Source of the DNA: Chitinophaga sp. SYP-B3965
GTDB taxonomy: Bacteria > Bacteroidota > Bacteroidia > Chitinophagales > Chitinophagaceae
Direction: 5' to 3'
DNA length: 64,000 bases
Assembly (NCBI RefSeq): GCF_009647655.1
Contig: NZ_WJFD01000003.1
Location: 558,001 to 622,000 of the forward strand
Part shown: positions 15,997-25,573 of the stretch, in pieces
How the letters are laid out: the number at the start of each line of letters is the position of its first letter
Numbering within the stretch: the first letter of the stretch is position 1
Notes under the pieces: generated by a model
Told to the model about the DNA's origin: nothing
The model's input: the letters and a program-made list of their open reading frames with translations, nothing else
The model's database searches: none
Made by a program: the position numbers and the translations under genes

Positions 15997-18900
15997 TTAG
16001 AATCCTAACCTGAGATTAATACCTATGGAACGAACACCCGGCATCTGGCCATTTTCACCGAAACGGCCGGAGAGTTCTGATGGGTCAAATCCTTTTTCAT
16101 CTGCATAGATCATCCATACATTTCTTGCTACCACTGAAATGTTAGCGCGTGTGAAGATCTTTTTCGCCATTTTAGCTACGGGGAAATTATATCCCAGTGA
16201 TACTTCCCGCAGTTTTACGAAGGATGCATCGTAAACAGACATTTCAGCCATGTTGGAATTGGTACGGAACTGGTGCCAGTATAATTGTGCATCTACATAC
16301 ACCTTTGTTGGTTTACCATCTTTATCAACACCTTCTACATTTACGCCACCGCCATCTGCAACAGCTGTCCGTACAGGAATACCTTTATCATTGTTAACGG
16401 CCGTTTTAGCCATGAGGCCGGAGAAGGAACCCCAGAAATCAGACAGCGAGAAGTATTTACCGCCTTTCTGGAAATCGATCACGGCACTCAGTGTGATGTC
16501 TTTGTAAGTGAAAGTATTGAACCATCCGCCGGTGAACTCAGGTAGTACGGAACCGAAATAGAGATTGGGCGCCATTTCGAATGTGCCGTCTGCTTTTAAG
16601 ACGGGCACACCTGCTTCATTACGTTTGATACCATTACCGCGTAATTGTCCCCATTCCTGGTTGTCTATGGAATGTACTACCTGTACTGCGCCAAATGAAG
16701 GTGAAGAGCCGCCTCTATCTGTATTCGGCAAGGTATAGGTACTGAGGTTTGGTGCCAGTTTTACTACTTTGGAAGTACCTTTCGAGAAGTTCACAATGGT
16801 TTCCCAGTTGAAGCTTTTGCTGGCAACGGGTATAGCATTCAGTTGTATTTCTACACCACTTCTTACCACACTGCCGGCATTGATGGTCTTGGATAAAAAT
16901 CCGCTGGCAGTTGAAATATTTACATCCAGGATCTCATTCCTTTTATCTTCATGATAATAGGTGAAACTTGCGCCCAGACGGTTATTAAAGAATTTCACAT
17001 CGAGGCCCAGTTCTCCGGAAGAAGAGAGGGAAGGCAGGATGCCATCATTGGGTTGGCCATTCGGCGTGGTCATAATAGAGTTGCCGGGGCCGAATGGATT
17101 CTGACCTAAAGAATATAACAGGTCGAGACCATAAGGATCCAGGTCAGATCCTATCTGTGCCCAGCTACCTCTTACTTTACCAAACGATAAAGCAGTGAAA
17201 CTTTCTTTCAGGAATTCGCTGAACACAATACTGGCGCCTACAGAAGGATACCAGTAAGAGTTGTTATCCTTGGGTAATGCAGAGCTGATATCGTTCCGGA
17301 TAGAGAAGTCTACGAAGAATGTTTCCTTCCAGCCAAGTGTACCTCTTCCATAGGCACTTCTTACTGTTTTCTTTGTGCGGGTATTTGAATAACTGATCGG
17401 ATCGACAGAATTGCTCAGTGCAAATAAGTTAGGTACGGTTAAGCCCTGATTGGTATTGGCGGCAATAAAGGAAGTGCTGTTCTTTCTTACGTTTCCGCCG
17501 ATGTTCAGATCTACGGAGAGGTTGTCAAAGAATTTATTGTTGTAGGAAGCCAATACTTCATAGTTATCCTCGCGGGCGAAGGTTTGCCTGGTGGAATAAC
17601 TTTGTTTCACACCTGTTTGGTTAGCGCTTACTTCCAGGATGTACGGCAATTTATTTTCAAAGCTGGTGTTCAGTTCATTCCTTCTTAAGAACCCTGCTAT
17701 CCTGAAGTGATCGTTGAGTTTATAGGTAAGGTTGATATCTCCGATGAGGCGGTTCCTGTCTGCCTGGTTATCTACGTTATCAAAGTAACTGAACGGGTTA
17801 TACCAGTAGTTAGGTCCGTAGAAAGTTTTGGGATTGGCTGCTGAATAAGATTCAGGGTTATTGTGGTTCCAGCTTCCCAGTGCGCCTTGCGGAGAACGCA
17901 GGTCCTTCAGTTCTTTTAGTTTCTTCATATCCAGATCCCGGTGAAACCACTGGTTGAATGATCCGGTAGAGTTATTGGAATATCCATCCACGAATTCACC
18001 TTTCAATTTTTCAGTGGTGTAATAGAGATTGGATGCGATGGTGAAATGTTTGCCGAGGTTAAATGAGTTCTGTGTGGAGATACTGTTCTTATCGATGCTG
18101 GTTCCGGGCATAACACCAGAACGTTGCAGGTTGGTGAAAGATACTCTCACTGTATAATTATCTCCGCCCTGGCTGAACTGCACGTTGTTATTGAGTGAAA
18201 GGCCCGTTCTGTAGAAATCTTTGACGTTATTTTTCTGTGGAGTTAAGGATGCAGTTTTACCAAGATCGGCGCCGGGATACCAGGCGTACCAGGGAATATA
18301 TTCCTGGCCTGTCATTTCAGGGCCCCAGCTGGCATCATCAGAATAATCGTGATAATACTTTCCGTCTAAAGCTTTCCATTCTTCCGGTTGGCCGGCTGCC
18401 CATTTGTATTGGGTGAGTTCAGAATTACCACCGCCGGAATATCTGTTCTGATAATCAGGTACGAGATACACACGATCGAATGTGGTGGTTTGATTTATTT
18501 CCAGGCCGATGCCGGATTGCAGTTTTCCTTTTTTGGAGGTAACGATCACCACACCAGCGTCTGCACGTTGGCCATACAATGCAGTGGCGGTTGGACCTTT
18601 CAGTACAGATACACTTTCCACATCGTCCATGTTGATGTCTTCTGCGCTAACGGGGGTGCCATCCAATACGAACAATGGATTTTTATCTACCAGAGAGCCG
18701 GCTCCTCTTAAGCGGATCACGGCACCTTCTCCGATCTTTGCACCAGACTGGCCCTGAATTTGAACACCAGCAATTTTACCTGCTAAAGCAGTGCTGATGT
18801 TGGTTTCGCGGGTTTGTGTGAGTTTGTCTGCATTGATCTGTTGAACGGAGTAGGAAACTGATTTCTGGGAGCGTTTGATACCGAGTGCGGTTACTACTAC

Positions 18901-19209
18901 TTCCTGGAGGTTTTTGTTGTCGGTGATCAGGATCACACTTACTTCGGAACTGCTGCCTACGGGAATTTCCTTGAGTGCATAACCTACGCTTCTTACGATC
19001 AATACTGCGTTGTTGCCCGAAACATTCAGTTTAAAATTTCCGCTTTGATCAGAGGTGGTTCCCGTTGTGGTTCCTTTAATCTGGATGGTAGCAAAAGAGA
19101 CGGGTGAGCCGTCGTCTCCTGCTACTTTCCCTGTCACCTGGCGTTGTTGTGCAAACGCCAGGCTGACTGTCACCATGGGTATGGTGCATAGAAGTAACGC
19201 TTTTTTCAT
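15997..19209 (-). CDS. SusC/RagA-family TonB-dependent outer-membrane transporter
   Basis: A 1070-residue protein. A signal peptide ends near residue 20 (LAFAQ). Residues about 25-105 are the CarboxypepD_reg-like domain (VTGKVAGDDGSPVSFATIQI). A plug domain of about 115-240 contains IAGVQIQGQSGAKIGEGAVI and the SusC hallmark NPLFVLDGTPV. The rest is a 22-stranded barrel ending in an aromatic residue (GINLRLGF). It imports substrate across the outer membrane using TonB energy, with the downstream SusD as lid. There is no N-terminal sigma-regulating STN extension, so it is a transporter rather than a transducer. Confidence 0.96.
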   Translation of the reverse strand: MKKALLLCTIPMVTVSLAFAQQRQVTGKVAGDDGSPVSFATIQIKGTTTGTTSDQSGNFKLNVSGNNAVLIVRSVGYALKEIPVGSSSEVSVILITDNKNLQEVVVTALGIKRSQKSVSYSVQQINADKLTQTRETNISTALAGKIAGVQIQGQSGAKIGEGAVIRLRGAGSLVDKNPLFVLDGTPVSAEDINMDDVESVSVLKGPTATALYGQRADAGVVIVTSKKGKLQSGIGLEINQTTTFDRVYLVPDYQNRYSGGGNSELTQYKWAAGQPEEWKALDGKYYHDYSDDASWGPEMTGQEYIPWYAWYPGADLGKTASLTPQKNNVKDFYRTGLSLNNNVQFSQGGDNYTVRVSFTNLQRSGVMPGTSIDKNSISTQNSFNLGKHFTIASNLYYTTEKLKGEFVDGYSNNSTGSFNQWFHRDLDMKKLKELKDLRSPQGALGSWNHNNPESYSAANPKTFYGPNYWYNPFSYFDNVDNQADRNRLIGDINLTYKLNDHFRIAGFLRRNELNTSFENKLPYILEVSANQTGVKQSYSTRQTFAREDNYEVLASYNNKFFDNLSVDLNIGGNVRKNSTSFIAANTNQGLTVPNLFALSNSVDPISYSNTRTKKTVRSAYGRGTLGWKETFFVDFSIRNDISSALPKDNNSYWYPSVGASIVFSEFLKESFTALSFGKVRGSWAQIGSDLDPYGLDLLYSLGQNPFGPGNSIMTTPNGQPNDGILPSLSSSGELGLDVKFFNNRLGASFTYYHEDKRNEILDVNISTASGFLSKTINAGSVVRSGVEIQLNAIPVASKSFNWETIVNFSKGTSKVVKLAPNLSTYTLPNTDRGGSSPSFGAVQVVHSIDNQEWGQLRGNGIKRNEAGVPVLKADGTFEMAPNLYFGSVLPEFTGGWFNTFTYKDITLSAVIDFQKGGKYFSLSDFWGSFSGLMAKTAVNNDKGIPVRTAVADGGGVNVEGVDKDGKPTKVYVDAQLYWHQFRTNSNMAEMSVYDASFVKLREVSLGYNFPVAKMAKKIFTRANISVVARNVWMIYADEKGFDPSELSGRFGENGQMPGVRSIGINLRLGF

Positions 19210-19922
19210 AAAAAAAGATTCAGATTTTGGATGATTGAACTCGTTGTTCTTAATAAATGGCTTAGTTGTGTGTTAGCTTTTTAATCAGGTCATAAGGCAT
19301 GTTTGTTTTTTAGTTGTGGCGTTTAGTTAACGTTTAGCGGTTGATGGAAAACAGGTTAGTAAGCGGCAATACATTTCCAGTATAAAAACAAGTGTTTTTA
19401 TGCAGGTCCGGGTTATAAAATGAATCGACAAGGTTAAAAGAATGGCTGTCTTTTTACCGTTACTGGAATCTTAGCTTAAGGTTTAGAAGTCGGAACAGTT
19501 GGGCATGAATAGATCGATTTAGATTTGATGTTTTAGTTTTAGAGCGTTGATATGTCGATTTTATCGTTTGGCAATCAAATAGGGGGTGAAGATGGTATTT
19601 TACCTCTTTCGTACTTTGGATGAATTTATTAATACTGCTTTTGGATGACTCTTGTAAGTTAGTATTTTTTTCATTTCACAAAGTTTTTTGGTTAAGCCTT
19701 TGTTAAAAACCCTACTTGATAAGTTTATATCTTCCTGTTTTTCAATTCAATACACGTGGAAAATTTGGAAGAAAAAAGTTGTCACATATATCTTTGTATA
19801 ATCTTATCATGTGAAATCGTGAAAAAAAGTACTTGTTTTTTGTTGTAAACAATGATTACAAAAGGTGCATATACTATTACAAAATCGGGGGAATTTTGGT
19901 GTTTTGGGGCGTTAAAATATTA
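19210..19922. other. 713-bp non-coding region upstream of susC
   Basis: AT-rich; no gene or RNA recognised. It must contain the susC promoter. A short direct repeat (GTTTAG twice around 19320-19337) is visible, but no clear operator. Confidence 0.6.
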
Positions 19923-21830
19923 TTAGTGCAACAATAGTTGGTACTGCAACATTATTGCAGTGGTGTTTTGTTTCGCGTTTTCTTTGGTGTTTTGGTTGAT
20001 GTTTTGGTTGATGTTTGAGGATGACCAGCGGCACCAGATCTTGTGTTTTTTGGAGAGGTTGTATTGGAGGGTGATGTGGGTGGATGATCCTTTTCCGGAG
20101 AAGCGGGCGAGGGAATGATCTCCGGGGAATCCTTGTCCGGTGAGGTAGAGGCCTTCTTTTTCTGCGGTATCGAACCAGGTGTATGCTGCGGTGATCTGCC
20201 AGTTTTTTCTTTTGATGTGGCATTGTTGGTGGGCGAGGAAGGAGGGGGTTTGTGTGGCGGTTGGGGATTCTGTGGTGGTTGGGGTTTGTGTGGTGGCGGT
20301 TTGCGTGGTGGTTGGGGCTTGTGTGGTGGCGGTTTGTGTTGGATTTTTGATATTGCTTACCTGCACTTTCGATTTCCAAACTATTCCATCTGTTATTTGC
20401 ATTGTCCATTGGCCACGCAATTGTTGTCTTTGCATGGAGGATTTATCATCGTACCTCAACTGTGCGTTCAATTCAGTTGTTTTATCCGGGCGCCAGGTTG
20501 TTGATATTAGTACATCATAGCCTTCTGAGGGTTTGTTTAATTGAAATACATCTGCGTATGCGGATAGTTCCCACTTCGCTCCTCCCTTTAATAATAACGC
20601 AGTGTATAAACCGGATTCGTTGCCGGGTGTTGCGTTTTCGCCAAATGCATTTCCGTATAGTGTTTCATAAGCAGGATCTTCTTTGCGGTATAAAATTCCG
20701 AGATCTACACCGTGTGCGAGTGTAACCATGGCCCCTTGCAGGATGGCTATCTCTTTTTGTTTACTGACTGCGGCTTCTCCAAAGACATGTAAATTCCGCC
20801 AGTTGAATGCATGATCGATGCTGGTGTTCTCCCCTCCTTTGTCTAATGGCCTGGAGAATTTATGCCCGATGATATTCCAGGCTACGTGCCCTCTTTTCAC
20901 AGACCATTTCAAAACCGCACCGGCAGAGGTTTGTGTTATGTTACCTTTTAACGCAAGCTCTGCATTGGTGCGGTGGTATCCTGTACTGATCAATGTTCCT
21001 GCACCATCCAATTTTCTGCTGGACATAAATGCCGTGAAAGTAAGAGGGCCTGTTTGGCAGGTGATACCTGCTCCCCGGTAGAAAAAGAATTCTCCGGCAG
21101 AGGCGTATGGCCTTAGTACATCTCCTTCCCTTTTGGTGTGCATCACGGCACTGCTTTTCCCGAATGCAAGACCATGCCATTGTATTAGCCCCTGGCCCAT
21201 GTTCACTGTATAATCTCCGAGTGCCAATGCTTTTATTCGACCTATATTCCTGAAGAACACATGTATTCCGTAATGATCAAATCCTTTCTCTCCGGCATCC
21301 TTTTCCATCACTATGCCCCAGCTGGCATAACGGGAGAATTGGTATCTGTATCGCAGCAACATCTTATCGGCACTTCCCCTGTATTGCTCTGTTGTTTGGA
21401 AAGGATGGGCGTATCTGGCCAGCAGTGTGTGTCTGCCACGTTTCAAATAATCCTTCCAGGTGTAATAAGGTTCAAATCCATTTCCGGCATGAACGTAAGG
21501 CAATAATGTTCTGATCAGTGGTATACTAAAACCGGGCACTGCCTGTAATTCATAAATGCTGATCAAAGCGCCTAACGTACTTCGGTATAACAGGAACTGT
21601 TCTATTTGTAATGCATGGAGCAGGCCCAGTGATTCCAGGGCTGCGACATCAGCTGTGTTCAGATTTAGTTTTCTATGTGTGTACTGTTCGCGCTGCTGGG
21701 TTTGTTCATCATTCTCCGGCAGGGCGTGTTCCTGTTGTTCCAGTTCTGATTGCATGGCTTCTTCTTCCTGTGCATAAACTATCTGGCAGATGAATAGCAA
21801 CAGCCATATACACTTTACTCTGCTGCCCAT
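19923..21830 (-). CDS. Secreted helix-hairpin-helix protein with predicted outer-membrane barrel
   Basis: A 635-residue protein with a signal peptide ending IVYAQ. Residues about 50-125 hold ComEA-like helix-hairpin-helix segments (KLNLNTADVAALESLGLL and ISIYELQAVPGFSIPLI). The remainder has alternating amphipathic strands typical of a beta barrel (YALGDYTVNMGQGLIQWHG-like segments). A Thr/Gln/Pro-rich stretch near residues 495-535 is low-complexity and looks like an expanded insertion. Similar HHH-barrel proteins occur in Bacteroidota with no settled function; a role in DNA uptake is only suggested by the ComEA-like part. Its start overlaps the 3' end of the preceding gene by 16 bp. Confidence 0.8.
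   Translation of the reverse strand: MGSRVKCIWLLLFICQIVYAQEEEAMQSELEQQEHALPENDEQTQQREQYTHRKLNLNTADVAALESLGLLHALQIEQFLLYRSTLGALISIYELQAVPGFSIPLIRTLLPYVHAGNGFEPYYTWKDYLKRGRHTLLARYAHPFQTTEQYRGSADKMLLRYRYQFSRYASWGIVMEKDAGEKGFDHYGIHVFFRNIGRIKALALGDYTVNMGQGLIQWHGLAFGKSSAVMHTKREGDVLRPYASAGEFFFYRGAGITCQTGPLTFTAFMSSRKLDGAGTLISTGYHRTNAELALKGNITQTSAGAVLKWSVKRGHVAWNIIGHKFSRPLDKGGENTSIDHAFNWRNLHVFGEAAVSKQKEIAILQGAMVTLAHGVDLGILYRKEDPAYETLYGNAFGENATPGNESGLYTALLLKGGAKWELSAYADVFQLNKPSEGYDVLISTTWRPDKTTELNAQLRYDDKSSMQRQQLRGQWTMQITDGIVWKSKVQVSNIKNPTQTATTQAPTTTQTATTQTPTTTESPTATQTPSFLAHQQCHIKRKNWQITAAYTWFDTAEKEGLYLTGQGFPGDHSLARFSGKGSSTHITLQYNLSKKHKIWCRWSSSNINQNINQNTKENAKQNTTAIMLQYQLLLH
20222..20345. repeat. Low-complexity repeat inside the HHH-barrel gene
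   Basis: Degenerate repeats of GTGGTGGTTGGGG and TTTGTGTGGTGGCGG encode a Thr/Gln/Pro-rich linker on the minus strand. The plus strand is a run of closely spaced G tracts. Confidence 0.75.
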
Positions 21831-22567
21831 GTTAAAGCAATGCCGGGTGTAAATCCTAACAATTGATGACGGCTGCCGGTAATACTTATACGCATATTAC
21901 GTAACAGGAATCCGACACCTGCAAACTGATACACCGGTTGTGTGGCAAAACCTCCGAGCAGCCAGAACCTCTTTAACGGACGGTATATTCCATCTATCCA
22001 GGTACTCAGCGGTTGCCCTTCTTCCTTTCTCCATTCGGCTTCTATTAATACCTGCGGGGAGGCTTCGTATCCTAAACCCATGGTGTATAACTTCACTCCT
22101 TTGCCTGTAGGATTCACCACATTCGCTCCTATGCCCAAACGTTCTGCTATCTGCCAGAGTAAACCTGCTTCTGCCGTCACAAATGTTCTGCTGTATTGCG
22201 GGGCACGTTCTATGCTGTAATGCAGGTGAGCACCTGCGTTTAACTTTTTGCCTAAGGGCATCGCATACCCTATACCAAACTGTTGCTCTTTGTATAAGCG
22301 AAAACCAAATTGGTTGATATGTATGCCAATTGTTCCTGGTGTTACAGGAAGTGCAGCATTCAATGCATATCCGCTCATTTCTTTTATCATAAAACGACGT
22401 TCTGCATATACGCCGGCGGTATGTTTTTTTATACCGGCTAAGGCAGCGGAATTTCTATTTGCTGCAAATACTTCTGCAAAATTTCGGTTATAAACCCCGA
22501 TGGACGGGAGTCTTGAAGGTTGCGCTATAAATAGCAGCGCGTAAAGGCTACAAACAATTGCCAACAT
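21815..22567 (-). CDS. Predicted outer-membrane beta-barrel protein, unknown function
   Basis: About 250 residues from the ATG at 22567; a TTG at 22615 would add 16 residues but is a weak start. A hydrophobic leader (MLAIVCSLYALLFIAQ) is followed by a strand-rich sequence. The segment FAEVFAANRNSAALAGIKKH resembles the N terminus of PorV/PorQ-like barrel proteins of Bacteroidota, which begin with an asparagine-rich 'NPA'-type motif. This is a weak structural resemblance only. It overlaps the HHH-barrel gene by 16 bp, so the two are probably co-expressed outer-membrane components. Confidence 0.7.
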   Translation of the reverse strand: MLAIVCSLYALLFIAQPSRLPSIGVYNRNFAEVFAANRNSAALAGIKKHTAGVYAERRFMIKEMSGYALNAALPVTPGTIGIHINQFGFRLYKEQQFGIGYAMPLGKKLNAGAHLHYSIERAPQYSRTFVTAEAGLLWQIAERLGIGANVVNPTGKGVKLYTMGLGYEASPQVLIEAEWRKEEGQPLSTWIDGIYRPLKRFWLLGGFATQPVYQFAGVGFLLRNMRISITGSRHQLLGFTPGIALTWAAE

Positions 22568-22638
22568 TTGAATCGCATTTAGGTGAACAAACAACAGGGA
22601 TAAAATTAATGGCAATTACGATCTGTACCAAAATAAAT

Positions 22639-22780
22639 ATCTCCGAATTTCGGAGGTTGAACTACGAGATCCGGAGATTAAGAAGTTGTAAGAGGGAGAT
22701 ATTTTTATTGCGAAAACGATTCTTAATTCAGGCGGTTCTTAATTGCGAAAACGATCTGGAGATTAAGCGGTTATTTCTTA
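22639..22780. repeat. Short repeats between two minus-strand operons
   Basis: A 15-bp palindrome CTCCGAATTTCGGAG lies at 22642-22656. The 14-mer ATTGCGAAAACGAT occurs at 22707-22720 and 22742-22755, and GGAGATTAAG occurs twice. No gene is present. They could be operators or decayed insertions. Confidence 0.6.
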
Positions 22781-23410
22781 GAACAACCCGTACAATTCTG
22801 AGTCTACACGAGAGATGATCTCACCCAGGTGCTCGTCATTTTCAGGGAATTTATTCTTGTCTACATCAATGATCAGCAGCGGACCATCTTTGTATTTTTC
22901 TATCCATGAATTATAGAACTCGTTTAGGCGTTTGAGATAGTCCAAACGAATATTTTCTTCGTACTCTCTTCCTCTTTTCTGGATCTGTGCTACCAGGGTT
23001 GGAACGGAGGCCTGTAAATAGATCAGCAGGTCTGGTGGCTTCACCATGGACTTGAGGGTTTCGAAGAAATTGAAATAGTTGTCAAAGTCCCGTTTGGTCA
23101 TCAGGCCCATTTCGTAGAGGTTGGGGGCAAAGATGTGCGCATCCTCATAAATGGTCCGATCCTGGATCACGGTATCTTTTCCATGTTGAATATCTACGAG
23201 CTGCTTGAGCCTGCTATGCAGGAAGTAGACTTGCAGATTGAAAGACCAGCGCGGCATATCGTCATAAAAATCACTCAGATAGGGGTTGTGCTCTACGTCT
23301 TCATATTGGGGAATCCACTTATAGTGCTTAGACAGCATTTCAGTTAAGGTGGTTTTTCCAGCGCCGATATTTCCGGCAATTGCGATGTGCTTGATCTTAT
23401 TTTTTGCCAT
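22778..23410 (-). CDS. Deoxynucleoside kinase
   Basis: A 210-residue member of the dNK/dCK/dGK family that phosphorylates deoxynucleosides in salvage. The P-loop is IAGNIGAGKTTL, the substrate/catalytic segment is VIQDRTIYEDAHIFA and the lid region contains QKRGREYEENI. Length fits the bacterial family. Which deoxynucleoside it prefers (dA, dG or dC) cannot be read from the sequence. It lies 33 bp after trpS on the same strand and may be co-transcribed with it. Confidence 0.93.
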   Translation of the reverse strand: MAKNKIKHIAIAGNIGAGKTTLTEMLSKHYKWIPQYEDVEHNPYLSDFYDDMPRWSFNLQVYFLHSRLKQLVDIQHGKDTVIQDRTIYEDAHIFAPNLYEMGLMTKRDFDNYFNFFETLKSMVKPPDLLIYLQASVPTLVAQIQKRGREYEENIRLDYLKRLNEFYNSWIEKYKDGPLLIIDVDKNKFPENDEHLGEIISRVDSELYGLF

Positions 23411-23443
23411 GCATGGGGGAATAATGTAACAAGATAAAATAAA

Positions 23444-24448
23444 TCAATAAAAGTTAATACCCATTAATTTACGTGCTTCCTGCAAAGTCTGTGCCGCTGA
23501 AGCCCTGGCCTTTTCTGCTCCGTACCGCATAATACGATTTAAATAGGCAGAATCCTGCCGGAGGGCTTCGGCTTTTTCGCGGATAGGGGCAATAAATGCC
23601 ACCATATCCTCTCCCAGCTGCTTTTTCATGTCGCCATAGCGGATGGAGCAACCGTTGAAGGCATCCTCGAAATGTTTGACTGTATCCGGGGTAGATACCA
23701 GGCGCATGAGGGTAAAGAGGTTCTCGATATAATCAGGTTTGGCCGAGTTAGGTTCCTGCGGGCCACTGTCTGTTTTGGCTTTTTTCAGTTTGTTCCGGAT
23801 GGCGTCATCACCGTCATTCAGGAACAGGGTGGAGTTCTGGTTCTCGCTTTTGCTCATTTTCCCTATCCCGTCCAGGCTCATGATCTTGATGAGATCATCG
23901 CCATAGTTGAAGGGAACGGGTTCCGGGAACAGGTAACCATAGCGGTTATTGAACCTTTGGGCAAAGTTGCGGCTCATTTCCAGGTGTTGTTCCTGGTCTT
24001 TTCCTACGGGAACATTCAGGCCCCGGTGAACGAGGATATCTGCTGTCATCAATACGGGATAGGTTAACAGGCCGGCGTTTACGTTATCCGGGTTCTGCCT
24101 TACCTTGTCTTTGAAGGTAGGTACCTTCTCCAGTTCCCCTTTATAGGCCATCATGTTCAGCATGAGATAAAGTTCTGCTATCTCAGGGATATCGCTTTGC
24201 ACATAGAGGGTCACTTTTTCAGGATCGAGGCCACAGGCGATATTTTCCGCCAGTACGCGAAACACGTTACCGCGCAATTCTTTAGGATCAGGATGCGTAG
24301 TGAGGGAGTGCCAGTCTGCCACAAAAAAGTAACAGTTAAACTCTTCCTGCATCCGGATATAATTACGGATGGCGCCAAAATAATTCCCTAAGTGTAAAAT
24401 TCCTGTGGAGCGGATGCCGCTAACAACGATTTCTTTTTCCTGTCCCAT
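23444..24448 (-). CDS. trpS: Tryptophanyl-tRNA synthetase
   Basis: A 334-residue class I aminoacyl-tRNA synthetase. The HIGH-type motif is HLGNYFGA and the KMSKS motif is GKMSKSEN. Other family segments are YFFVADWHSLTTH, LMTADILVHRG and VGKDQEQHLEMSR, the last binding tryptophan and ATP. The ATG at 24448 (MGQEKEIVV) is preferred to a TTG four codons earlier. The length matches bacterial TrpRS. It is upstream of the deoxynucleoside kinase on the same strand. Confidence 0.96.
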   Translation of the reverse strand: MGQEKEIVVSGIRSTGILHLGNYFGAIRNYIRMQEEFNCYFFVADWHSLTTHPDPKELRGNVFRVLAENIACGLDPEKVTLYVQSDIPEIAELYLMLNMMAYKGELEKVPTFKDKVRQNPDNVNAGLLTYPVLMTADILVHRGLNVPVGKDQEQHLEMSRNFAQRFNNRYGYLFPEPVPFNYGDDLIKIMSLDGIGKMSKSENQNSTLFLNDGDDAIRNKLKKAKTDSGPQEPNSAKPDYIENLFTLMRLVSTPDTVKHFEDAFNGCSIRYGDMKKQLGEDMVAFIAPIREKAEALRQDSAYLNRIMRYGAEKARASAAQTLQEARKLMGINFY

Positions 24449-24569
24449 ATAGGGGCGCAATTTAATAAATTTAAGAATGACGATGACGGAATTGCCTATT
24501 TTTGCGAATTGATCACATTTATCCGTTATATTAATACTATTTATTAGTTTAATTCGTTAATTTGAACTC

Positions 24570-24860
24570 ATGGAAGTGAATGATGCACTGATTCAACAGT
24601 TGGCCACCCTGGCAAGGCTGGAATTCAATGCCGGAGAGCGTGAAGAGATCCGGCACGACTTACAGCGAATGATCACTTTCGTTGAAAAGTTGAGTGAGCT
24701 GGATACTGAAAACGTGAAACCTTTGTTATTTATGACGGCGGACTCTAATATTTTCCGGGAAGATACGATATTGCCCAATATTAGCCGGGAAGAGGGTTTA
24801 AAGAACGCTCCCGCCCATACCGAAGAATATTTCAGCGTCCCTAAAGTAATCAAGAAATAA
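24570..24860 (+). CDS. gatC: Asp-tRNA(Asn)/Glu-tRNA(Gln) amidotransferase subunit C
   Basis: A 96-residue GatC, the small belt subunit that joins GatA and GatB in the complex making Gln-tRNA(Gln) or Asn-tRNA(Asn). Family pattern: LATLARLEFNAGEREEIRHD, then MITFVEKLSELDTENVKPL, and a C-terminal segment APAHTEEYFSVPKVIKK. gatA and gatB are not adjacent, which is common in Bacteroidota. The following ABC ATPase starts 2 bp after the stop, so the two are co-transcribed. Confidence 0.94.
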   Translation: MEVNDALIQQLATLARLEFNAGEREEIRHDLQRMITFVEKLSELDTENVKPLLFMTADSNIFREDTILPNISREEGLKNAPAHTEEYFSVPKVIKK

Positions 24861-24862
24861 AT

Positions 24863-25573
24863 ATGTCCAACACTGTTATCCTACTCGATCAGATCCGTAA
24901 AAGCTATTTCATCGGCAAGAACGAATTGCCGGTGCTGAAGGGTGTTTCCCTGAACATCAACAGGAATGAATATGTAGCGTTGATGGGACCTTCCGGTTCC
25001 GGGAAGTCTACGCTTATGAACATTCTTGGGTGTTTGGATACGCCTACCAGTGGTAAATATATCCTGAGCGGGCATGATGTGAGCAGTATGGAGGACAATG
25101 AACTGGCCCGGATCCGGAACCAGGAAATTGGATTTGTGTTTCAGCAGTTTAACCTGATGCCGCGGCTTTCTGCCCTTGAGAATGTGGCTGTGCCGTTGAT
25201 CTATGGTGGGGTTGGTAAAAGGGAGCGTGAAGATAAGGCCAGGGCTATGCTGGAGAAGGTGGGGTTGGGAGACAGGTATAAACATAAGCCTAATGAGCTT
25301 TCTGGTGGACAGTGTCAGCGGGTGGCGATTGCCAGGGCGTTGGTGAATGATCCTTCTATTATCCTTGCGGATGAACCCACGGGGAACCTGGATTCTAAGA
25401 CTTCTATTGAGATCATGGATATTTTTGGTAAGATCCATGATTCGGGGAATACGGTGATACTTGTAACACATGAGGAGGATATTGCGGCACATGCTAAGCG
25501 GATCATTCGTTTGAGGGATGGGGTGATTGAGTCTGATAAGATGAATGCGGTGAAGGAGGTTTTGGCGCATTAG
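24863..25573 (+). CDS. ABC transporter ATP-binding protein, LolD/MacB type
   Basis: A 236-residue ATPase. Walker A is GPSGSGKST, the Q-loop lies in GFVFQQFNLMPRLSALENV, the signature is LSGGQCQRVAIARAL and Walker B is IILADEPTGNLDSKT. These fit the MacB/LolD/FtsE group that works with MacB-type permeases in lipoprotein release or mechanotransmission. No permease gene is adjacent. It is the second gene of the gatC transcript. Immediately after the stop, at exactly 7 nt, begins a GC-rich dispersed element present in three tandem copies. Confidence 0.93.
   Translation: MSNTVILLDQIRKSYFIGKNELPVLKGVSLNINRNEYVALMGPSGSGKSTLMNILGCLDTPTSGKYILSGHDVSSMEDNELARIRNQEIGFVFQQFNLMPRLSALENVAVPLIYGGVGKREREDKARAMLEKVGLGDRYKHKPNELSGGQCQRVAIARALVNDPSIILADEPTGNLDSKTSIEIMDIFGKIHDSGNTVILVTHEEDIAAHAKRIIRLRDGVIESDKMNAVKEVLAH

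Noticed and set aside
20115..20504. Gly/Cys-rich protein on the plus strand
   Set aside because: It is the complement of the Thr/Gln/Pro linker in the HHH-barrel gene; the composition is an artefact of the repeat.
24881..25570. Long frame antisense to the LolD-like ATPase
   Set aside because: The sense strand carries all ABC ATPase motifs; the antisense frame has no recognisable feature.
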